Shown: positions 1-9,581, counted from the first letter of the stretch. The stretch: 64,000 nt of DNA from Marinobacter bohaiensis (GCF_003258515.1 NZ_QGEH01000003.1:62001-126000); one strand, 5' to 3'. The notes: a model not told the origin generated them from the letters alone. Program-made: numbers and translations.

Positions 1-1212
1 AATCATCAGGATCGGCGCGCTGAAGACGCTGTAGACGATCCAGCGCCGTTGTCGAGGCCACTCATGGGCGACAAAGCTGGCCGCCAGGGCCAGCAGGGTG
101 GTGATACCGCTGGCGTGGCCGCTGGGGTACGCGAAGGACGCCGGCGGCAGCGTGACCAGTTCCGGGCGCGGCACCGCGAAGCCATTCTTCATGGCGGTGG
201 TGACCAGTGTGGCCGCCAGACCGGCGCCGACCCAGTGCAGGGCCGCGGCGGGCATGCCGCGCGTCAGAAAGAAGACGACAACGATCCCGCTCAGCAGGGT
301 CAGCAGAATGGGATCACCCAGCAGTGTCAGGGTAACGGCCAGCGGATCCAGCAGCGGGTGGCGCAGGGCGCTGAAGAACGCCGCCGCCTGGTGGTCCAGA
401 GGTTCCAGCAGCCGGGTTTCCAGGCACAGCAGCGACCAGAGCACGAACAGCGCGAGACTCCCCAGGGTAAGCATGATCGACGCCAGCGGAAATTCCGGGC
501 CTTGCGGCCGCTCGCTGGACAGGGCCTGCCAGACCTGGTTTGCCACCGGGTGGCGCTGCATCATGACCTGCACGCGGCGATAGAGGACGCCGTCGTGGCC
601 CAGCCCCAGTTGCAGCCGGAAGAACACCAGGTAGAGGCCCGTCAGCACGCCCAGACTGGCCGCCATGATCGGGTAGAAGTGGGGAGGCAGCGTCAGGTCC
701 AGTGCCATGGCGCTGCCCACCAGGTAGCCCGGCAACACGAACATGGGCGCCCAGCCCAGGGCCGAGATCAGGTTAAAAGCCAGGAAACGCCGTGCCGGCA
801 TCTGGAACGCGCCGGCGATGAGCGGCACCACCGGCCGCAGCGGGCCGACGAAACGGCCAATCACCACGCTCTTGCCGCCGTGCTGCTCGAAGAAGCGGCT
901 GCCGCGATCAAGCATGCGCGGGTAGCGGCTGAATGGCCAGAGGGTGTGCAGGCGGCCCTGGAACTGGCGCCCCAGCCAGAAGCTGACACCGTCGCCGGCA
1001 ACCGCCCCGGCGGCGGCCCAGCCCAGGGCTTCCAGCAAGGGCATGTTGATCTGGCCCGCCAGCGTCGAGGCAGCCAGCAGAATGGCGATCCCGGGGACCA
1101 GGACGCCGGCGATGGCCAGGGATTCCACGAACGAAATGCCGAACAGCGCCGCGGCGAGCCAGGCCGGGTTGTGTCCCAGCCATTCCAGTGCCTGTTGTAA
1201 CCAGTCCATCAT
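1..1212 (-). CDS. DedA-PAP2 fusion membrane protein (C-terminus cut by window edge)
   Basis: The frame runs off the left edge of the window, so only the first 404 codons are seen. Residues about 1-200 form a DedA/SNARE-associated (VTT) domain, a family linked to flipping of undecaprenyl phosphate and other lipids. After several hydrophobic segments comes a PAP2-type lipid phosphatase domain with the K-x6-RP motif (KNGFAVPRP) and PSGH at residues 363-366. The third PAP2 motif would lie beyond the edge. The start codon overlaps the stop of the upstream GGDEF-like gene by four bases (ATGA), so the two are probably translated together. Inferred role: handling or dephosphorylation of polyprenyl or phospholipid phosphates at the inner membrane. 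Substrate unknown. Confidence 0.85.
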   Translation of the reverse strand, partial: MMDWLQQALEWLGHNPAWLAAALFGISFVESLAIAGVLVPGIAILLAASTLAGQINMPLLEALGWAAAGAVAGDGVSFWLGRQFQGRLHTLWPFSRYPRMLDRGSRFFEQHGGKSVVIGRFVGPLRPVVPLIAGAFQMPARRFLAFNLISALGWAPMFVLPGYLVGSAMALDLTLPPHFYPIMAASLGVLTGLYLVFFRLQLGLGHDGVLYRRVQVMMQRHPVANQVWQALSSERPQGPEFPLASIMLTLGSLALFVLWSLLCLETRLLEPLDHQAAAFFSALRHPLLDPLAVTLTLLGDPILLTLLSGIVVVFFLTRGMPAAALHWVGAGLAATLVTTAMKNGFAVPRPELVTLPPASFAYPSGHASGITTLLALAASFVAHEWPRQRRWIVYSVFSAPILMI

Positions 1213-2207
1213 GCTGCGTTGGAGCTTCCTGCAATAAACCAGGCCCGGTCCGAACCGCGACGCTGGGCTTCCCGCATGGCGGCTTCGGCCCGGTCACGCA
1301 GGTGGTGGCTGGTGGCGTCCGAGGCATGCCAGGCGGTACAGCCAAGCGTCGCCGTCAGGCGTCCCACGATGGGCCATTCGGTCTCGCCCAGGGTACGGCG
1401 GACCCGTTCGGCAATGACCCGGACGCCCTCTTCGGGCGTAAACGGCAAGACCAGGAAAAAGTCCCGGTTGTTCAGCGAGTAGAGCGTGTCCCCGGCGCGG
1501 ATGACGCCGAACAGGGTTTCGGTGATTTCCCGCATCAGTTTGGCGACTGGGTCGCGGCCATGCAGTTCCACCGCTTCGTCCAGATAATCCAGGTGGACCT
1601 GGATGACCGACAGGGTGTTGCCGGTGGCCTGGGCGCGGGAAATCTCCTTTTGCAGGGTTTCGTCGAGGAAACGCGCGTTGTGGGCGCCGGTCTGATGATC
1701 AGTGATCGACAGGTCTTCCGCCGACTGCGCCATGTGCCGGTAGCGCCAGCTGTAGAATCCGGCCGCGCCGGTCAGCATGACAATACCGCCCAGGGTGATC
1801 ACCGCCTGGGCCGGCGTGGTGGCCAGGAACAGCCAGAAGCCGACGCAGCCCACCAGCGACAGGGTGATGGTGAGGGCCGTCCGCAGCGGCAGGATCAGCA
1901 GGTTCAGCAGGATCAGCGCGAGCGTCCAGTGGGACACGTCGGGGTGAGGGCTGGAGAACACGGCGGCCACGGCCAGCAGGTTCATGGCGCCCAGTACCAG
2001 GATGTGGCCGGGGGCGAACAGTTGGCGCCGGCGCATCAGCAACGTGTAAGCGGTGCCGGTCACCGAAGCCACCGCCAGTGCCAGCGCCAGGTAGAACAGG
2101 TCGTAGAACCCGTAGCGCAGGTTCTGTACCGCCAGGCCCGCCATAAACAGGGCTGTGAGGCTGTAGCCCAGGCTGTGGGTCAGGGTTCGCAGGCGCGTCT
2201 CAGTCAT
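1209..2207 (-). CDS. Membrane protein with degenerate GGDEF domain (I-site motif kept)
   Basis: A 332-residue protein with about five or six hydrophobic segments in the first 160 residues, followed by a GGDEF-fold domain. The opening motif is recognisable (ITDHQTGAHNARFL, compare D-x-LTGL-x-NR), but the active-site signature reads NNRDF instead of GGEEF, so cyclase activity is unlikely. RAGD lies exactly where the RxxD inhibitory site sits in active cyclases, which suggests c-di-GMP binding rather than synthesis. I chose the ATG at 2207, which overlaps the upstream gene by eight bases; an upstream extension in the same frame is a shadow of that gene. It ends in a four-base overlap with the DedA-PAP2 gene. 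Confidence 0.8.
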   Translation of the reverse strand: MTETRLRTLTHSLGYSLTALFMAGLAVQNLRYGFYDLFYLALALAVASVTGTAYTLLMRRRQLFAPGHILVLGAMNLLAVAAVFSSPHPDVSHWTLALILLNLLILPLRTALTITLSLVGCVGFWLFLATTPAQAVITLGGIVMLTGAAGFYSWRYRHMAQSAEDLSITDHQTGAHNARFLDETLQKEISRAQATGNTLSVIQVHLDYLDEAVELHGRDPVAKLMREITETLFGVIRAGDTLYSLNNRDFFLVLPFTPEEGVRVIAERVRRTLGETEWPIVGRLTATLGCTAWHASDATSHHLRDRAEAAMREAQRRGSDRAWFIAGSSNAA

Positions 2208-3228
2208 CGCTGGGCGCCTCCTGGCCGGTGTCCGGCTCTCCGGCGCCCGACCAGGCGCTGAACGACTGGGTGCGGTTGCCGCCCTGCTGCTGGGCCCGCT
2301 GCAGGGCCCGCGCGGCACCCTGTTGCAGGGTTTCGGCGTCGTCACCGATATTCAGGCCGGCCACCCCGGCGCTGACCGTCAGGTCGAGGTCGTGGGATTC
2401 CAGCAGCGTACGCAGGCCGCGGCGGATCACTTCGGCGCGGGAGGTGGCCGTTGCCGTGTTGACCCCGGGCAGTACCGCCAGGAACTGCAGGTCGGCCACC
2501 CGGTAGTAGCTGTCGAAGTCGCGCAACTGGGAATTCAGGTAGCGTCCGATGCGGGGCAGTATGGCGCGGATGTCCGCCTCCGGAAGCGCGCCGCTGCGAT
2601 GGATGTCCAAGCCGATCAGGATCACCGCCATCTCGATGCCTTCCCGTTCGCTGCGCTGGATTTCCTTGTGCAGGTCGGCGGACAGGTAGTCGCGGCTGGC
2701 GGCCTGGGTCAGCTCATCCGTGCGCCGTAGGGGAGCGAGCTGCCGGCTCTTGTATTCGCGCAGGAATACGAACAGGGTGGAGAGCAGAACGGCCAGCAGC
2801 CCGCAGGCGACGAACTGGTGGCGGTCCGGCCCCAGGTCGCTGTCCAGGCCGGCGGCCACTACCAGGGCGAGGTAAGGCACCATCAGCAGGGCGGCCCAGC
2901 GCAGCGGCCACAGGCCGAAGGTGGCCAGCGGATACACGTAGCTCCACTGGGACAGGCCGGGTGCGTTGGTGAGTATCGCCGGCGCCAGCGCCGCCAGGAA
3001 CAGCAGGTGCAGAACGCGCGCGGTGATCAGCAGGGCGTGTCGGTGGCGGCCGACTTCCGCCCGGTAACGGCTCCATACGATTCCGGCGCACAGGGCGCTG
3101 GCGATCGCGGCGGCAAAAGCCGCCTGCCACAGGCTGAAGGCTGCCAGCAGCACCAGCGCGGTGGCGGCGAACCGGGCAAAGCGGCTGAACAGGAATGTTT
3201 CCGCCACATTCGGCATCACGCTCTCCAT
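2200..3228 (-). CDS. Membrane protein with degenerate GGDEF domain (I-site motif kept), paralogue of the next gene
   Basis: A 342-residue protein with the same layout as its downstream neighbour: about six hydrophobic segments in the first 170 residues and then a GGDEF-like domain beginning near TDELTQAASRDYL. The signature position reads ADLQF instead of GGEEF, so the catalytic site is lost. RDFD is present at the position of the RxxD inhibitory site. The pair look like diverged tandem duplicates. The start is either the ATG at 3228 or a second ATG at 3216, which has GGAGAG just upstream; I give the longer form. It is first in the three-gene overlapping unit ending with the DedA-PAP2 fusion. 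Confidence 0.8.
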   Translation of the reverse strand: MESVMPNVAETFLFSRFARFAATALVLLAAFSLWQAAFAAAIASALCAGIVWSRYRAEVGRHRHALLITARVLHLLFLAALAPAILTNAPGLSQWSYVYPLATFGLWPLRWAALLMVPYLALVVAAGLDSDLGPDRHQFVACGLLAVLLSTLFVFLREYKSRQLAPLRRTDELTQAASRDYLSADLHKEIQRSEREGIEMAVILIGLDIHRSGALPEADIRAILPRIGRYLNSQLRDFDSYYRVADLQFLAVLPGVNTATATSRAEVIRRGLRTLLESHDLDLTVSAGVAGLNIGDDAETLQQGAARALQRAQQQGGNRTQSFSAWSGAGEPDTGQEAPSDD

Positions 3229-3388
3229 GACGACATTTCCCGCGGGGCTTGCTTGGCGACGGATCGGCGGCAGGCGGGGGAAATGTTTGGGTGTTCCTTA
3301 CTTGAAGGGTAAGCCATCCGGGCGTTACCGGCGCTGACTTTTGCCCTGTTGCTCCGAGAGTTTTTCGCAGGAGTTTTCCAGAGGCTCC

Positions 3389-3417
3389 TTAAACCGGATC
3401 GGCCGCCCGCGTATAAT
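3389..3417 (+). promoter_or_regulatory. Candidate sigma-70 promoter for proA
   Basis: A perfect TATAAT at 3412-3417 has a weak -35-like TTAAAC at 3389-3394, 17 bases upstream. It lies about 170 bases before proA in the 358-base gap between two divergent transcription units. No other clear signal was seen in that gap. Confidence 0.5.
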
Positions 3418-3586
3418 AGCGGCAACAACGTATACTGGCATCCGGAGAAAGCACCGGGACGAGACCATGTGAAAACGGCTGCGCCCGCGACGTTACCAGA
3501 CGGCCCCCTGGCGCCCTGTTTTCCGGGAATATCGACCGATACGCTTAAATTAGCAAAAGCAAAACAGCAGATGATAGGACCTCTTG

Positions 3587-4843
3587 ATGGATATTTCGGC
3601 TTACATGGCAGACGTTGGTCAACAGGCGCGCGCCGCCGCGACCGCCATCGCCCGTTCCAGCACCGCTGACCGCAATGCGGCCCTGCTGGCCATGGCCGAG
3701 GCGCTCGACGCCTCCCGCGAGGCGCTGGCTGAGGCCAACCGCAAGGATCTCGAAGCCGGCCGTGCCACTGGCCTGGAGCCGGCGATGCTCGATCGCCTGG
3801 AGCTTACTCCGGCGCGCATCGATACCATGATCGAGGGTTTGCGCCAGGTGGCCACCCTGCCGGATCCCATCGGAGAGATCACCGGCCTGAGTTATCGCCC
3901 GTCGGGCATCCAGGTGGGCAAGATGCGCGTGCCGCTCGGCGTGGTGGGGATTATCTACGAGTCTCGCCCCAACGTCACCGTCGAGGCGGCCAGTCTGTGC
4001 CTGAAATCCGGTAACGCCACCATCCTGCGTGGCGGCTCCGAGTCTCTCGAGTCGAACCAGGCCATCGCCGCCTGCATTGCGCGCGGACTGAGCGAGGCCG
4101 GGTTGCCGGAGGAGGCGGTACAGGTGATCAAGACCCGTGACCGCGACGCCGTGGGCAAATTGATCACCATGCCCGAGTACGTTGACGTGATCGTGCCGCG
4201 CGGTGGCAAGGGCCTGATCGAGCGCATCAGCCGCGAAGCCCGCGTACCTGTCATCAAGCACCTGGACGGTATCTGCCACGTCTACATCGACAGCCATGCC
4301 GATCCGGAAAAGGCGCTGGCGGTGGCGGTGAACGCCAAAACCCAGCGCTACGGTACCTGCAACACCATGGAAACCCTGTTGGTGGACGCGGAAGTGGCGG
4401 CGGATATGCTGCCCCTGCTGGCCCGCGACTACGCCGGGAAGGGCGTTGAGCTGCGTGGTTGCGAGCGCACCCGGGACATCCTGCCGGATGTGGCGGCGGC
4501 CAGCGAGGAGGACTGGTCCACCGAGTACCTGGCGCCGATTCTGGCGGTGCGTGTGGTGGACGGACTCGACGACGCGATTGCCCACATCAACCGTTACAGC
4601 TCCCAGCACACCGACGCTATCGTCACCGAGAACGTGACCCGGGCCCGCCGCTTCCTGACCGAAGTGGATTCCAGCTCGGTCATGGTCAACGCCTCGACCC
4701 GCTTCGCCGACGGTTTCGAATATGGCCTGGGGGCCGAGATCGGCATCTCCACCGACAAGATCCACGCTCGCGGTCCCGTGGGGCTGGAGGGCCTCACCTC
4801 GCAGAAATACGTGGTGTTCGGCGACGGCCATATCCGGACCTGA
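3587..4843 (+). CDS. proA: Gamma-glutamyl phosphate reductase (glutamate-5-semialdehyde dehydrogenase)
   Basis: Second step of proline synthesis: NADPH-dependent reduction of gamma-glutamyl phosphate to glutamate-5-semialdehyde in the cytoplasm. The 418-residue protein has the usual length and fold of the family, with the catalytic cysteine in [12 protein letters not shown] (C258) and the conserved stretch [16 protein letters not shown]. The ATG at 3587 is preferred to the TTG one codon earlier and has AGGA about six bases upstream. nadD starts seven bases after the stop, so this is probably the first gene of the operon, as in Pseudomonas. The glutamate kinase partner (proB) is not in the window. 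Confidence 0.97.
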   Translation: MDISAYMADVGQQARAAATAIARSSTADRNAALLAMAEALDASREALAEANRKDLEAGRATGLEPAMLDRLELTPARIDTMIEGLRQVATLPDPIGEITGLSYRPSGIQVGKMRVPLGVVGIIYESRPNVTVEAASLCLKSGNATILRGGSESLESNQAIAACIARGLSEAGLPEEAVQVIKTRDRDAVGKLITMPEYVDVIVPRGGKGLIERISREARVPVIKHLDGICHVYIDSHADPEKALAVAVNAKTQRYGTCNTMETLLVDAEVAADMLPLLARDYAGKGVELRGCERTRDILPDVAAASEEDWSTEYLAPILAVRVVDGLDDAIAHINRYSSQHTDAIVTENVTRARRFLTEVDSSSVMVNASTRFADGFEYGLGAEIGISTDKIHARGPVGLEGLTSQKYVVFGDGHIRT

Positions 4844-4850
4844 GGGCGCT

Positions 4851-5483
4851 ATGAAGGTGATGTATGGCGGGACGTTCGATCCCGTTCACCACGCCCATCT
4901 GCGCACCGCGGTGGAGCTGCGGGAACGTTTGCAGGTGGCGGAAGTGCGGCTGGTGCCGTGTCACCTGCCACCGCACCGGGACGAGCCGGGTGCCACGTCG
5001 GAGCAGCGTCTGCGGATGCTCGAGGCGGCGGTCGCGGGTGAGCCCGGACTGGTCCTGGACGCCCGCGAGCTGAAGCGCGACGCGCCGTCCTACACGGTCG
5101 ATACGCTGGCAGAGCTGAGAGACGAGGTGGGCCCCGGCGAGCCGCTGGCGATGGTGGTGGGCACCGACAGTTTCGCCGCCATCGACCGCTGGGACCGTTG
5201 GCGCGAGCTGCTTGAGCTGGCCCACATCATCGTCGTCCAGCGCCCGGGCTACGACGTGCCGGAGGATTCGGTGGCGGGCGAGTTGCTGGCGGCCAACCGC
5301 GGCACTGACGCCGACAGCCTGCGGGCCTGCCCGGCTGGGCGCGTCTGGGCCGTGAACCTGCCGCTGCTGGACATCTCCGCGACGTCCGTGCGTGCGGCCA
5401 TCCGCGAGGGGCGTTCGCCGCGTTTTCTGCTGCCGGACCCGGTCTGGCGGTTGATCCGCGAAGAGGGGCTGTACCGGGACTGA
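4851..5483 (+). CDS. nadD: Nicotinate-nucleotide adenylyltransferase
   Basis: Makes deamido-NAD from nicotinate mononucleotide and ATP, a late step of NAD synthesis. The 210-residue protein begins with the nucleotidyltransferase motif GGTFDPVHHAH (HxxH type) and ends with the second signature DISATSVRAAI (ISxTxxR). The start is the ATG at 4851, just after proA; a longer open frame upstream only reads through proA. It is followed 150 bases later by rsfS, the usual neighbour. Confidence 0.96.
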   Translation: MKVMYGGTFDPVHHAHLRTAVELRERLQVAEVRLVPCHLPPHRDEPGATSEQRLRMLEAAVAGEPGLVLDARELKRDAPSYTVDTLAELRDEVGPGEPLAMVVGTDSFAAIDRWDRWRELLELAHIIVVQRPGYDVPEDSVAGELLAANRGTDADSLRACPAGRVWAVNLPLLDISATSVRAAIREGRSPRFLLPDPVWRLIREEGLYRD

Positions 5484-5510
5484 GCCCGGCCATCCGGAAC
5501 TGGTCGAAAC

Positions 5511-5541
5511 GTGACCTGTCCGAGAATTTTGATGGTACAAT
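5511..5541 (+). promoter_or_regulatory. Weak promoter candidate ahead of rsfS
   Basis: TACAAT at 5536-5541 resembles a -10 box, with GTGACC at 5511-5516 as a poor -35 at a long 19-base spacing. It lies in the 153-base nadD-rsfS gap and could give a second start for the cell-wall genes. Confidence 0.3.
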
Positions 5542-5636
5542 GCCCGATTCGTCGCCGCTGCCATGGGCAGGGCATTCATCGCCGGCTTCCGCCGGGACCG
5601 GCACGTCAGGTGGAAACACCGTCAAACAGGGTACTT

Positions 5637-5987
5637 ATGCAGGCTGAGCAACTGAGAGATACGGTCGTTAACGCATTGGAGGAAGTGAAGGCGCAGGACA
5701 TCAGTGTGATGGATGTCCGGGACAGAACCAGCGTCACCGACTACATGGTGATCGCATCGGGCACGTCCAATCGGCACGTCCGCTCCCTGGCGGAGTCCGT
5801 CATGAACGAGGTGAAATCCAAGGGCGTACGCAACGCCAATGTCGAAGGTGGAGAGAACAGCGACTGGCTGCTGGTGGACCTCGGCGATGTGGTCCTGCAT
5901 GTGATGATGCCCGCCACCCGCGAATTCTACGATCTGGAACGGCTCTGGCGTGATGCGCCGGGTCTGGGTGCGGCCGGTAGCGAGTAA
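5637..5987 (+). CDS. rsfS: Ribosomal silencing factor RsfS
   Basis: A 116-residue protein of the RsfS/YbeB/Iojap family, which binds ribosomal protein L14 and blocks subunit joining when nutrients run short. Typical family stretches are visible: [21 protein letters not shown] and, later, [14 protein letters not shown]. The start at 5637 fits the family length; an in-frame extension to 5511 would add 42 unrelated residues. rlmH begins three bases after its stop, the common rsfS-rlmH pairing. Confidence 0.95.
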   Translation: MQAEQLRDTVVNALEEVKAQDISVMDVRDRTSVTDYMVIASGTSNRHVRSLAESVMNEVKSKGVRNANVEGGENSDWLLVDLGDVVLHVMMPATREFYDLERLWRDAPGLGAAGSE

Positions 5988-5989
5988 TC

Positions 5990-6460
5990 ATGCGTTTGAA
6001 GCTGGTCTGCGTCGGCCAGAAGATGCCGGGCTGGGTGAACGATGGTTATCAGGAATACGCCCGCCGTTTCCCGCCCGACCTGCCGCTGGAGCTGGTGGAG
6101 ACCCCGCTGGCCCAGCGGGGCAAGAATCCCGATATCCCCCGACTGATGCAAAAGGAAGGCGACGCCCAGTTGGCGGCGCTGGGGCGCAGCGACCGGGTGA
6201 TAGCCCTGGAAGTCGGCGGTCGGGCCTGGTCGACCGAAAAACTGGCGGACCAGCTGGAGACCTGGCAGATGGACGGTCGTGACGTGGCCTTTCTCGTGGG
6301 CGGTCCCGACGGTCTTGCACCCAGCTGCCGGGCGCGGGCCGACCAGCTCTGGTCGCTGTCGCCGTTGACCCTGCCGCATCCGCTGGTGCGCATCCTTTTG
6401 GCCGAGCAGCTTTATCGCGCCTGGTCGATTACCCGCAACCATCCATACCACCGCGCATAG
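5990..6460 (+). CDS. rlmH: 23S rRNA pseudouridine1915 N3-methyltransferase
   Basis: A SPOUT-family methyltransferase of 156 residues, the standard length. It methylates pseudouridine 1915 in helix 69 of 23S rRNA, using S-adenosylmethionine. The knotted SAM-binding region is seen in [12 protein letters not shown] and the C-terminal stretch [18 protein letters not shown]. It is tightly coupled to rsfS upstream and to mrdA nine bases downstream. Confidence 0.96.
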   Translation: MRLKLVCVGQKMPGWVNDGYQEYARRFPPDLPLELVETPLAQRGKNPDIPRLMQKEGDAQLAALGRSDRVIALEVGGRAWSTEKLADQLETWQMDGRDVAFLVGGPDGLAPSCRARADQLWSLSPLTLPHPLVRILLAEQLYRAWSITRNHPYHRA

Positions 6461-6469
6461 GATTCACGC

Positions 6470-8389
6470 ATGCCCTGGGGGGAATTCAAGGACACCGCTG
6501 CCGAGCGTCGCCTGTTCCAGCGGCGCGTGCTGGTGGCACTCGTGGTCATGCTTGCGATGCTGGGTATCCTGGTCACGCGCCTGTATTACCTACAGATCCT
6601 CAATCACGACAACTTCACCACTCTGTCGGAAAAAAACCGGGTGCAAGTGCAGCCCATGGCGCCGCCGCGTGGGCTCATCTACGACCGCAACGATGTGCTG
6701 CTGGCGGAGAATCGCCCCGTGTTCAGCGTGACCGTCGTACCCGAGCGGGTGCCCGACATGGATGCGACCCTGGACCAGCTCCAGCGGATCCTCGACATCT
6801 CCGACGAGGACATCGAACGCTTCAACCGGCGCCTGGACGAATACCGTCGGCCGTTCTCGGCTGTCCCCCTGAGCTACGACCTGGATGAAGCCGCCATTGC
6901 ACGCATGGCGGTCCACCGTTACGAGTTGCCCGGTGTCGAGGTGGAAGCGGAGCTGGTGCGCTACTACCCATACGCTGAGCTGACTTCCCATGCTCTGGGC
7001 TATGTCGGCCGCATCAACCGCGATGAGCTACGCAAGCTCGATCCCACCGACTACGCTGGCACCAACTACGTGGGCAAGTCCGGGGTCGAGCGCTTTTATG
7101 AAGATGCTCTGCACGGCCAGGTGGGTTACCAGCACGTGGAAACCAATGCCCGGGGCCGGACCCTGCGTGTGCTGGAGCAGCAAAACCCCGTGCCTGGCGA
7201 CGACCTGCGGCTGCATATGGACATTCGTCTGCAGCGCGAAGCTTTCCACTTGCTGGAGGGGCGCCGTGGCGCCATCGTCGCCATTGAACCCAAGACCGGC
7301 GGCGTGCTGGCGCTGGCGAGCGTGCCTGGCTTCGACGCCAACCTGTTCGTGACCGGGATCGGCGTGGAGCAGTACCGGGCGCTGAGCGAGTCCCCCGACA
7401 AACCCCTGTTTAACCGGGCCCTGCGCGGTCAGTACCCACCCGGCTCTACCATCAAGCCGATGATGGCGGTGGCCGGACTGGACAGCGATCACACCACCTG
7501 GGAGCGGACCATCTGGGATCCGGGCTATTACCAGATTGACGGCAAGGGTCGCCGCTATCGTGACTGGAAGTGGGGCGGTCACGGCTGGGTCGACCTGAAA
7601 AGCGCGATTGCCGAGTCGTGCGACACTTACTTCTACGACCTGGGCGAGCGCATGGGCATCGATGTCATGCACGAGTACCTGGACCAGTTCGGTTTTGGCA
7701 AGGACACCTCCCTCGACATCAGTGGCGCCCAGGCGGGCCTGCTGCCGTCGTCTCAGTGGAAGCGTGCGGTACGCAACGCGCCCTGGTACCCGGGGGATTC
7801 GGTCAACATGAGTATCGGCCAGGGCTTCATGCTGGCCACGCCACTGCAACTGGCTACGGCCACCGCGGTCGTGGCCAATCACGGCACGTGGGCCCAGCCG
7901 CGTATGCTCAAGGACGCCATCGGTGCCGAGTCCACGGATGAGGTCATGCCCAAGGAGACGCACCAGGACCTGAACCTCAAGCGCGAACAGGACTGGGATC
8001 ACGTGGTGGAGTCCATGGAGGCGGTCATGCACGGTCCCCACGGCACCGGCCGAAAAGCGGGCGCGGATGCGGCCTACCGCATTGCCGGTAAGTCCGGCAC
8101 CGCCCAGGTGTTCAGTCTGGCCGAGGGCGAGGAATACGATGCCGACGAAATCAAGGAGCGCCTGCGCGACCACGCCCTGTTCGTGGCCTTTGCACCGGCC
8201 GACGATCCCAAGATCGCGGTGGCGGTGATCGTCGAGAACGGCGGTGGCGGCAGCAGCACCGCCGCGCCGCTGGCCCGCAAGATGATGGATGCCTGGCTGC
8301 TGGATATGAACGCCGGGGAAGAGCCGGCGGATACAGACAAGCCAATCGTGGCCGGTCAGTCGGAAGAGGAGTCCCGCAGCGATGGCTGA
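6470..8389 (+). CDS. mrdA: Peptidoglycan D,D-transpeptidase PBP2 (elongasome)
   Basis: A 639-residue class B penicillin-binding protein that crosslinks lateral-wall peptidoglycan in the Rod complex together with RodA. One N-terminal membrane anchor (about residues 20-45) precedes a PBP dimerisation domain and a transpeptidase domain. Catalytic motifs are intact: S326-TIK, ESCD, and KSGTAQ. It overlaps mrdB by eight bases (ATGGCTGA), indicating coupled translation of the synthase pair. The C-terminal tail after the transpeptidase domain is acidic. Confidence 0.97.
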   Translation: MPWGEFKDTAAERRLFQRRVLVALVVMLAMLGILVTRLYYLQILNHDNFTTLSEKNRVQVQPMAPPRGLIYDRNDVLLAENRPVFSVTVVPERVPDMDATLDQLQRILDISDEDIERFNRRLDEYRRPFSAVPLSYDLDEAAIARMAVHRYELPGVEVEAELVRYYPYAELTSHALGYVGRINRDELRKLDPTDYAGTNYVGKSGVERFYEDALHGQVGYQHVETNARGRTLRVLEQQNPVPGDDLRLHMDIRLQREAFHLLEGRRGAIVAIEPKTGGVLALASVPGFDANLFVTGIGVEQYRALSESPDKPLFNRALRGQYPPGSTIKPMMAVAGLDSDHTTWERTIWDPGYYQIDGKGRRYRDWKWGGHGWVDLKSAIAESCDTYFYDLGERMGIDVMHEYLDQFGFGKDTSLDISGAQAGLLPSSQWKRAVRNAPWYPGDSVNMSIGQGFMLATPLQLATATAVVANHGTWAQPRMLKDAIGAESTDEVMPKETHQDLNLKREQDWDHVVESMEAVMHGPHGTGRKAGADAAYRIAGKSGTAQVFSLAEGEEYDADEIKERLRDHALFVAFAPADDPKIAVAVIVENGGGGSSTAAPLARKMMDAWLLDMNAGEEPADTDKPIVAGQSEEESRSDG

Positions 8390-9524
8390 GCGTGATTTTG
8401 TCAGGCACATGCAGGGGCCGAGCCTGCATAACCCGCGCGGTCTGCTCAACCGCATCCACCTGGATCCGATACTGCTGGTGCTGTTGCTGCTCCTGCTCGG
8501 CGGCGGCCTGTTCGTGCTGTACAGCGGCGGTGACAGCAGCATGGCCATCGTCGAGTCCCAGGTGGCGCGGATCGGTGTGGCTCTGGTGGTCATGTTCGTG
8601 TTCGCGCAGCTGGATCCGTCGGTCTACCGGCGCTGGGCGCCCTGGTTGTACGCGCTGGGCCTGATTGCCCTGGCGGCGGTGCTGCTGGTCGGGGTGGGGG
8701 CCAAGGGCGCGCAGCGCTGGCTGGCGCTGCCCGGCCTGCCGCGTTTTCAGCCATCCGAGTTCATGAAGCTGGCGGTGCCGATCATGGCCGCCTGGTATCT
8801 GTCCCGCCACTACCTGCCGCCGCGTTTCTCAAGGGTGGCGGTGGCGCTGGCCATCGTTTTCCTGCCGATGATTCTCATCGTTGAACAGCCGGACCTGGGG
8901 ACGGCGCTGCTGGTGGGCCTTGCGGGCCTGTTCGTGGTGTTTTTCGCCGGCCTGAGCTGGAAACTGCTGGGCGCCTTCTTCGGCATGGCCGGGGTGGCGG
9001 CGCCGGTGATGTGGTTCTTCGTCATGCGCGAATACCAGAAACAGCGTGTCCTGACCCTGCTGGACCCGGAAAGCGATCCACTGGGCGCGGGCTGGAACAT
9101 CATCCAGTCGAAGACCGCGATCGGTTCGGGCGGGCTCATGGGCAAGGGCTGGCTGCAGGGCACCCAGTCGCACCTGGATTTTCTGCCCGAAAGCCACACC
9201 GACTTTATTGTGGCGGTGCTGGCCGAAGAGTTCGGCTTTATCGGGGTGGTGGCGCTGATGACCCTGTACTTCCTGATCATCGCCCGCTGCCTCTACATCG
9301 CCGTCAACGCTCAGGACTCCTTCGGTCGCCTCGTGGCCGGCGCCCTGACCATGACCTTTTTCATCTATGTCTTCGTCAATATCGGTATGGTTAGCGGTAT
9401 CCTGCCCATCGTCGGTGTACCCCTGCCGATGGTCAGTTACGGGGGGACTTCCATCGTCACGCTGATGGCGGCGTTCGGGGTCATGATGTCGATTCACACA
9501 CACCGGCGCATGATCACGGCCTAG
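8382..9524 (+). CDS. mrdB: RodA peptidoglycan glycosyltransferase
   Basis: A SEDS-family polytopic membrane enzyme of 380 residues with about ten hydrophobic segments. It polymerises lipid II into glycan strands for cell elongation with PBP2. Family signatures include RFQPSEFMKLAVP, VEQPDLGTAL and the C-terminal PLPMVSYGGTS. The start overlaps the end of mrdA. A strong hairpin terminator follows 34 bases after the stop, so the proA-to-mrdB unit probably ends here. Confidence 0.97.
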   Translation: MAERDFVRHMQGPSLHNPRGLLNRIHLDPILLVLLLLLLGGGLFVLYSGGDSSMAIVESQVARIGVALVVMFVFAQLDPSVYRRWAPWLYALGLIALAAVLLVGVGAKGAQRWLALPGLPRFQPSEFMKLAVPIMAAWYLSRHYLPPRFSRVAVALAIVFLPMILIVEQPDLGTALLVGLAGLFVVFFAGLSWKLLGAFFGMAGVAAPVMWFFVMREYQKQRVLTLLDPESDPLGAGWNIIQSKTAIGSGGLMGKGWLQGTQSHLDFLPESHTDFIVAVLAEEFGFIGVVALMTLYFLIIARCLYIAVNAQDSFGRLVAGALTMTFFIYVFVNIGMVSGILPIVGVPLPMVSYGGTSIVTLMAAFGVMMSIHTHRRMITA

Positions 9525-9557
9525 GGCGGGGTCCCGGCGTTACCTTTTGTTCATAAG

Positions 9558-9581
9558 ACCGGCCGTCAGTGGCCGGTTTTT
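9558..9581 (+). terminator. Rho-independent terminator after mrdB
   Basis: A seven-base perfect stem, ACCGGCC (9558-9564) and GGCCGGT (9571-9577), with a six-base loop, is followed directly by a T run (9577-9581). It separates mrdB from mltB. Confidence 0.75.

Noticed and set aside
49-1200. 383-codon plus-strand frame rich in Gln and Arg
   Set aside because: Antisense to the DedA-PAP2 gene, which carries real PAP2 motifs.
3545-4831. 428-codon minus-strand frame opposite proA
   Set aside because: Shadow of proA, whose motifs are unmistakable; no ribosome site or homology.
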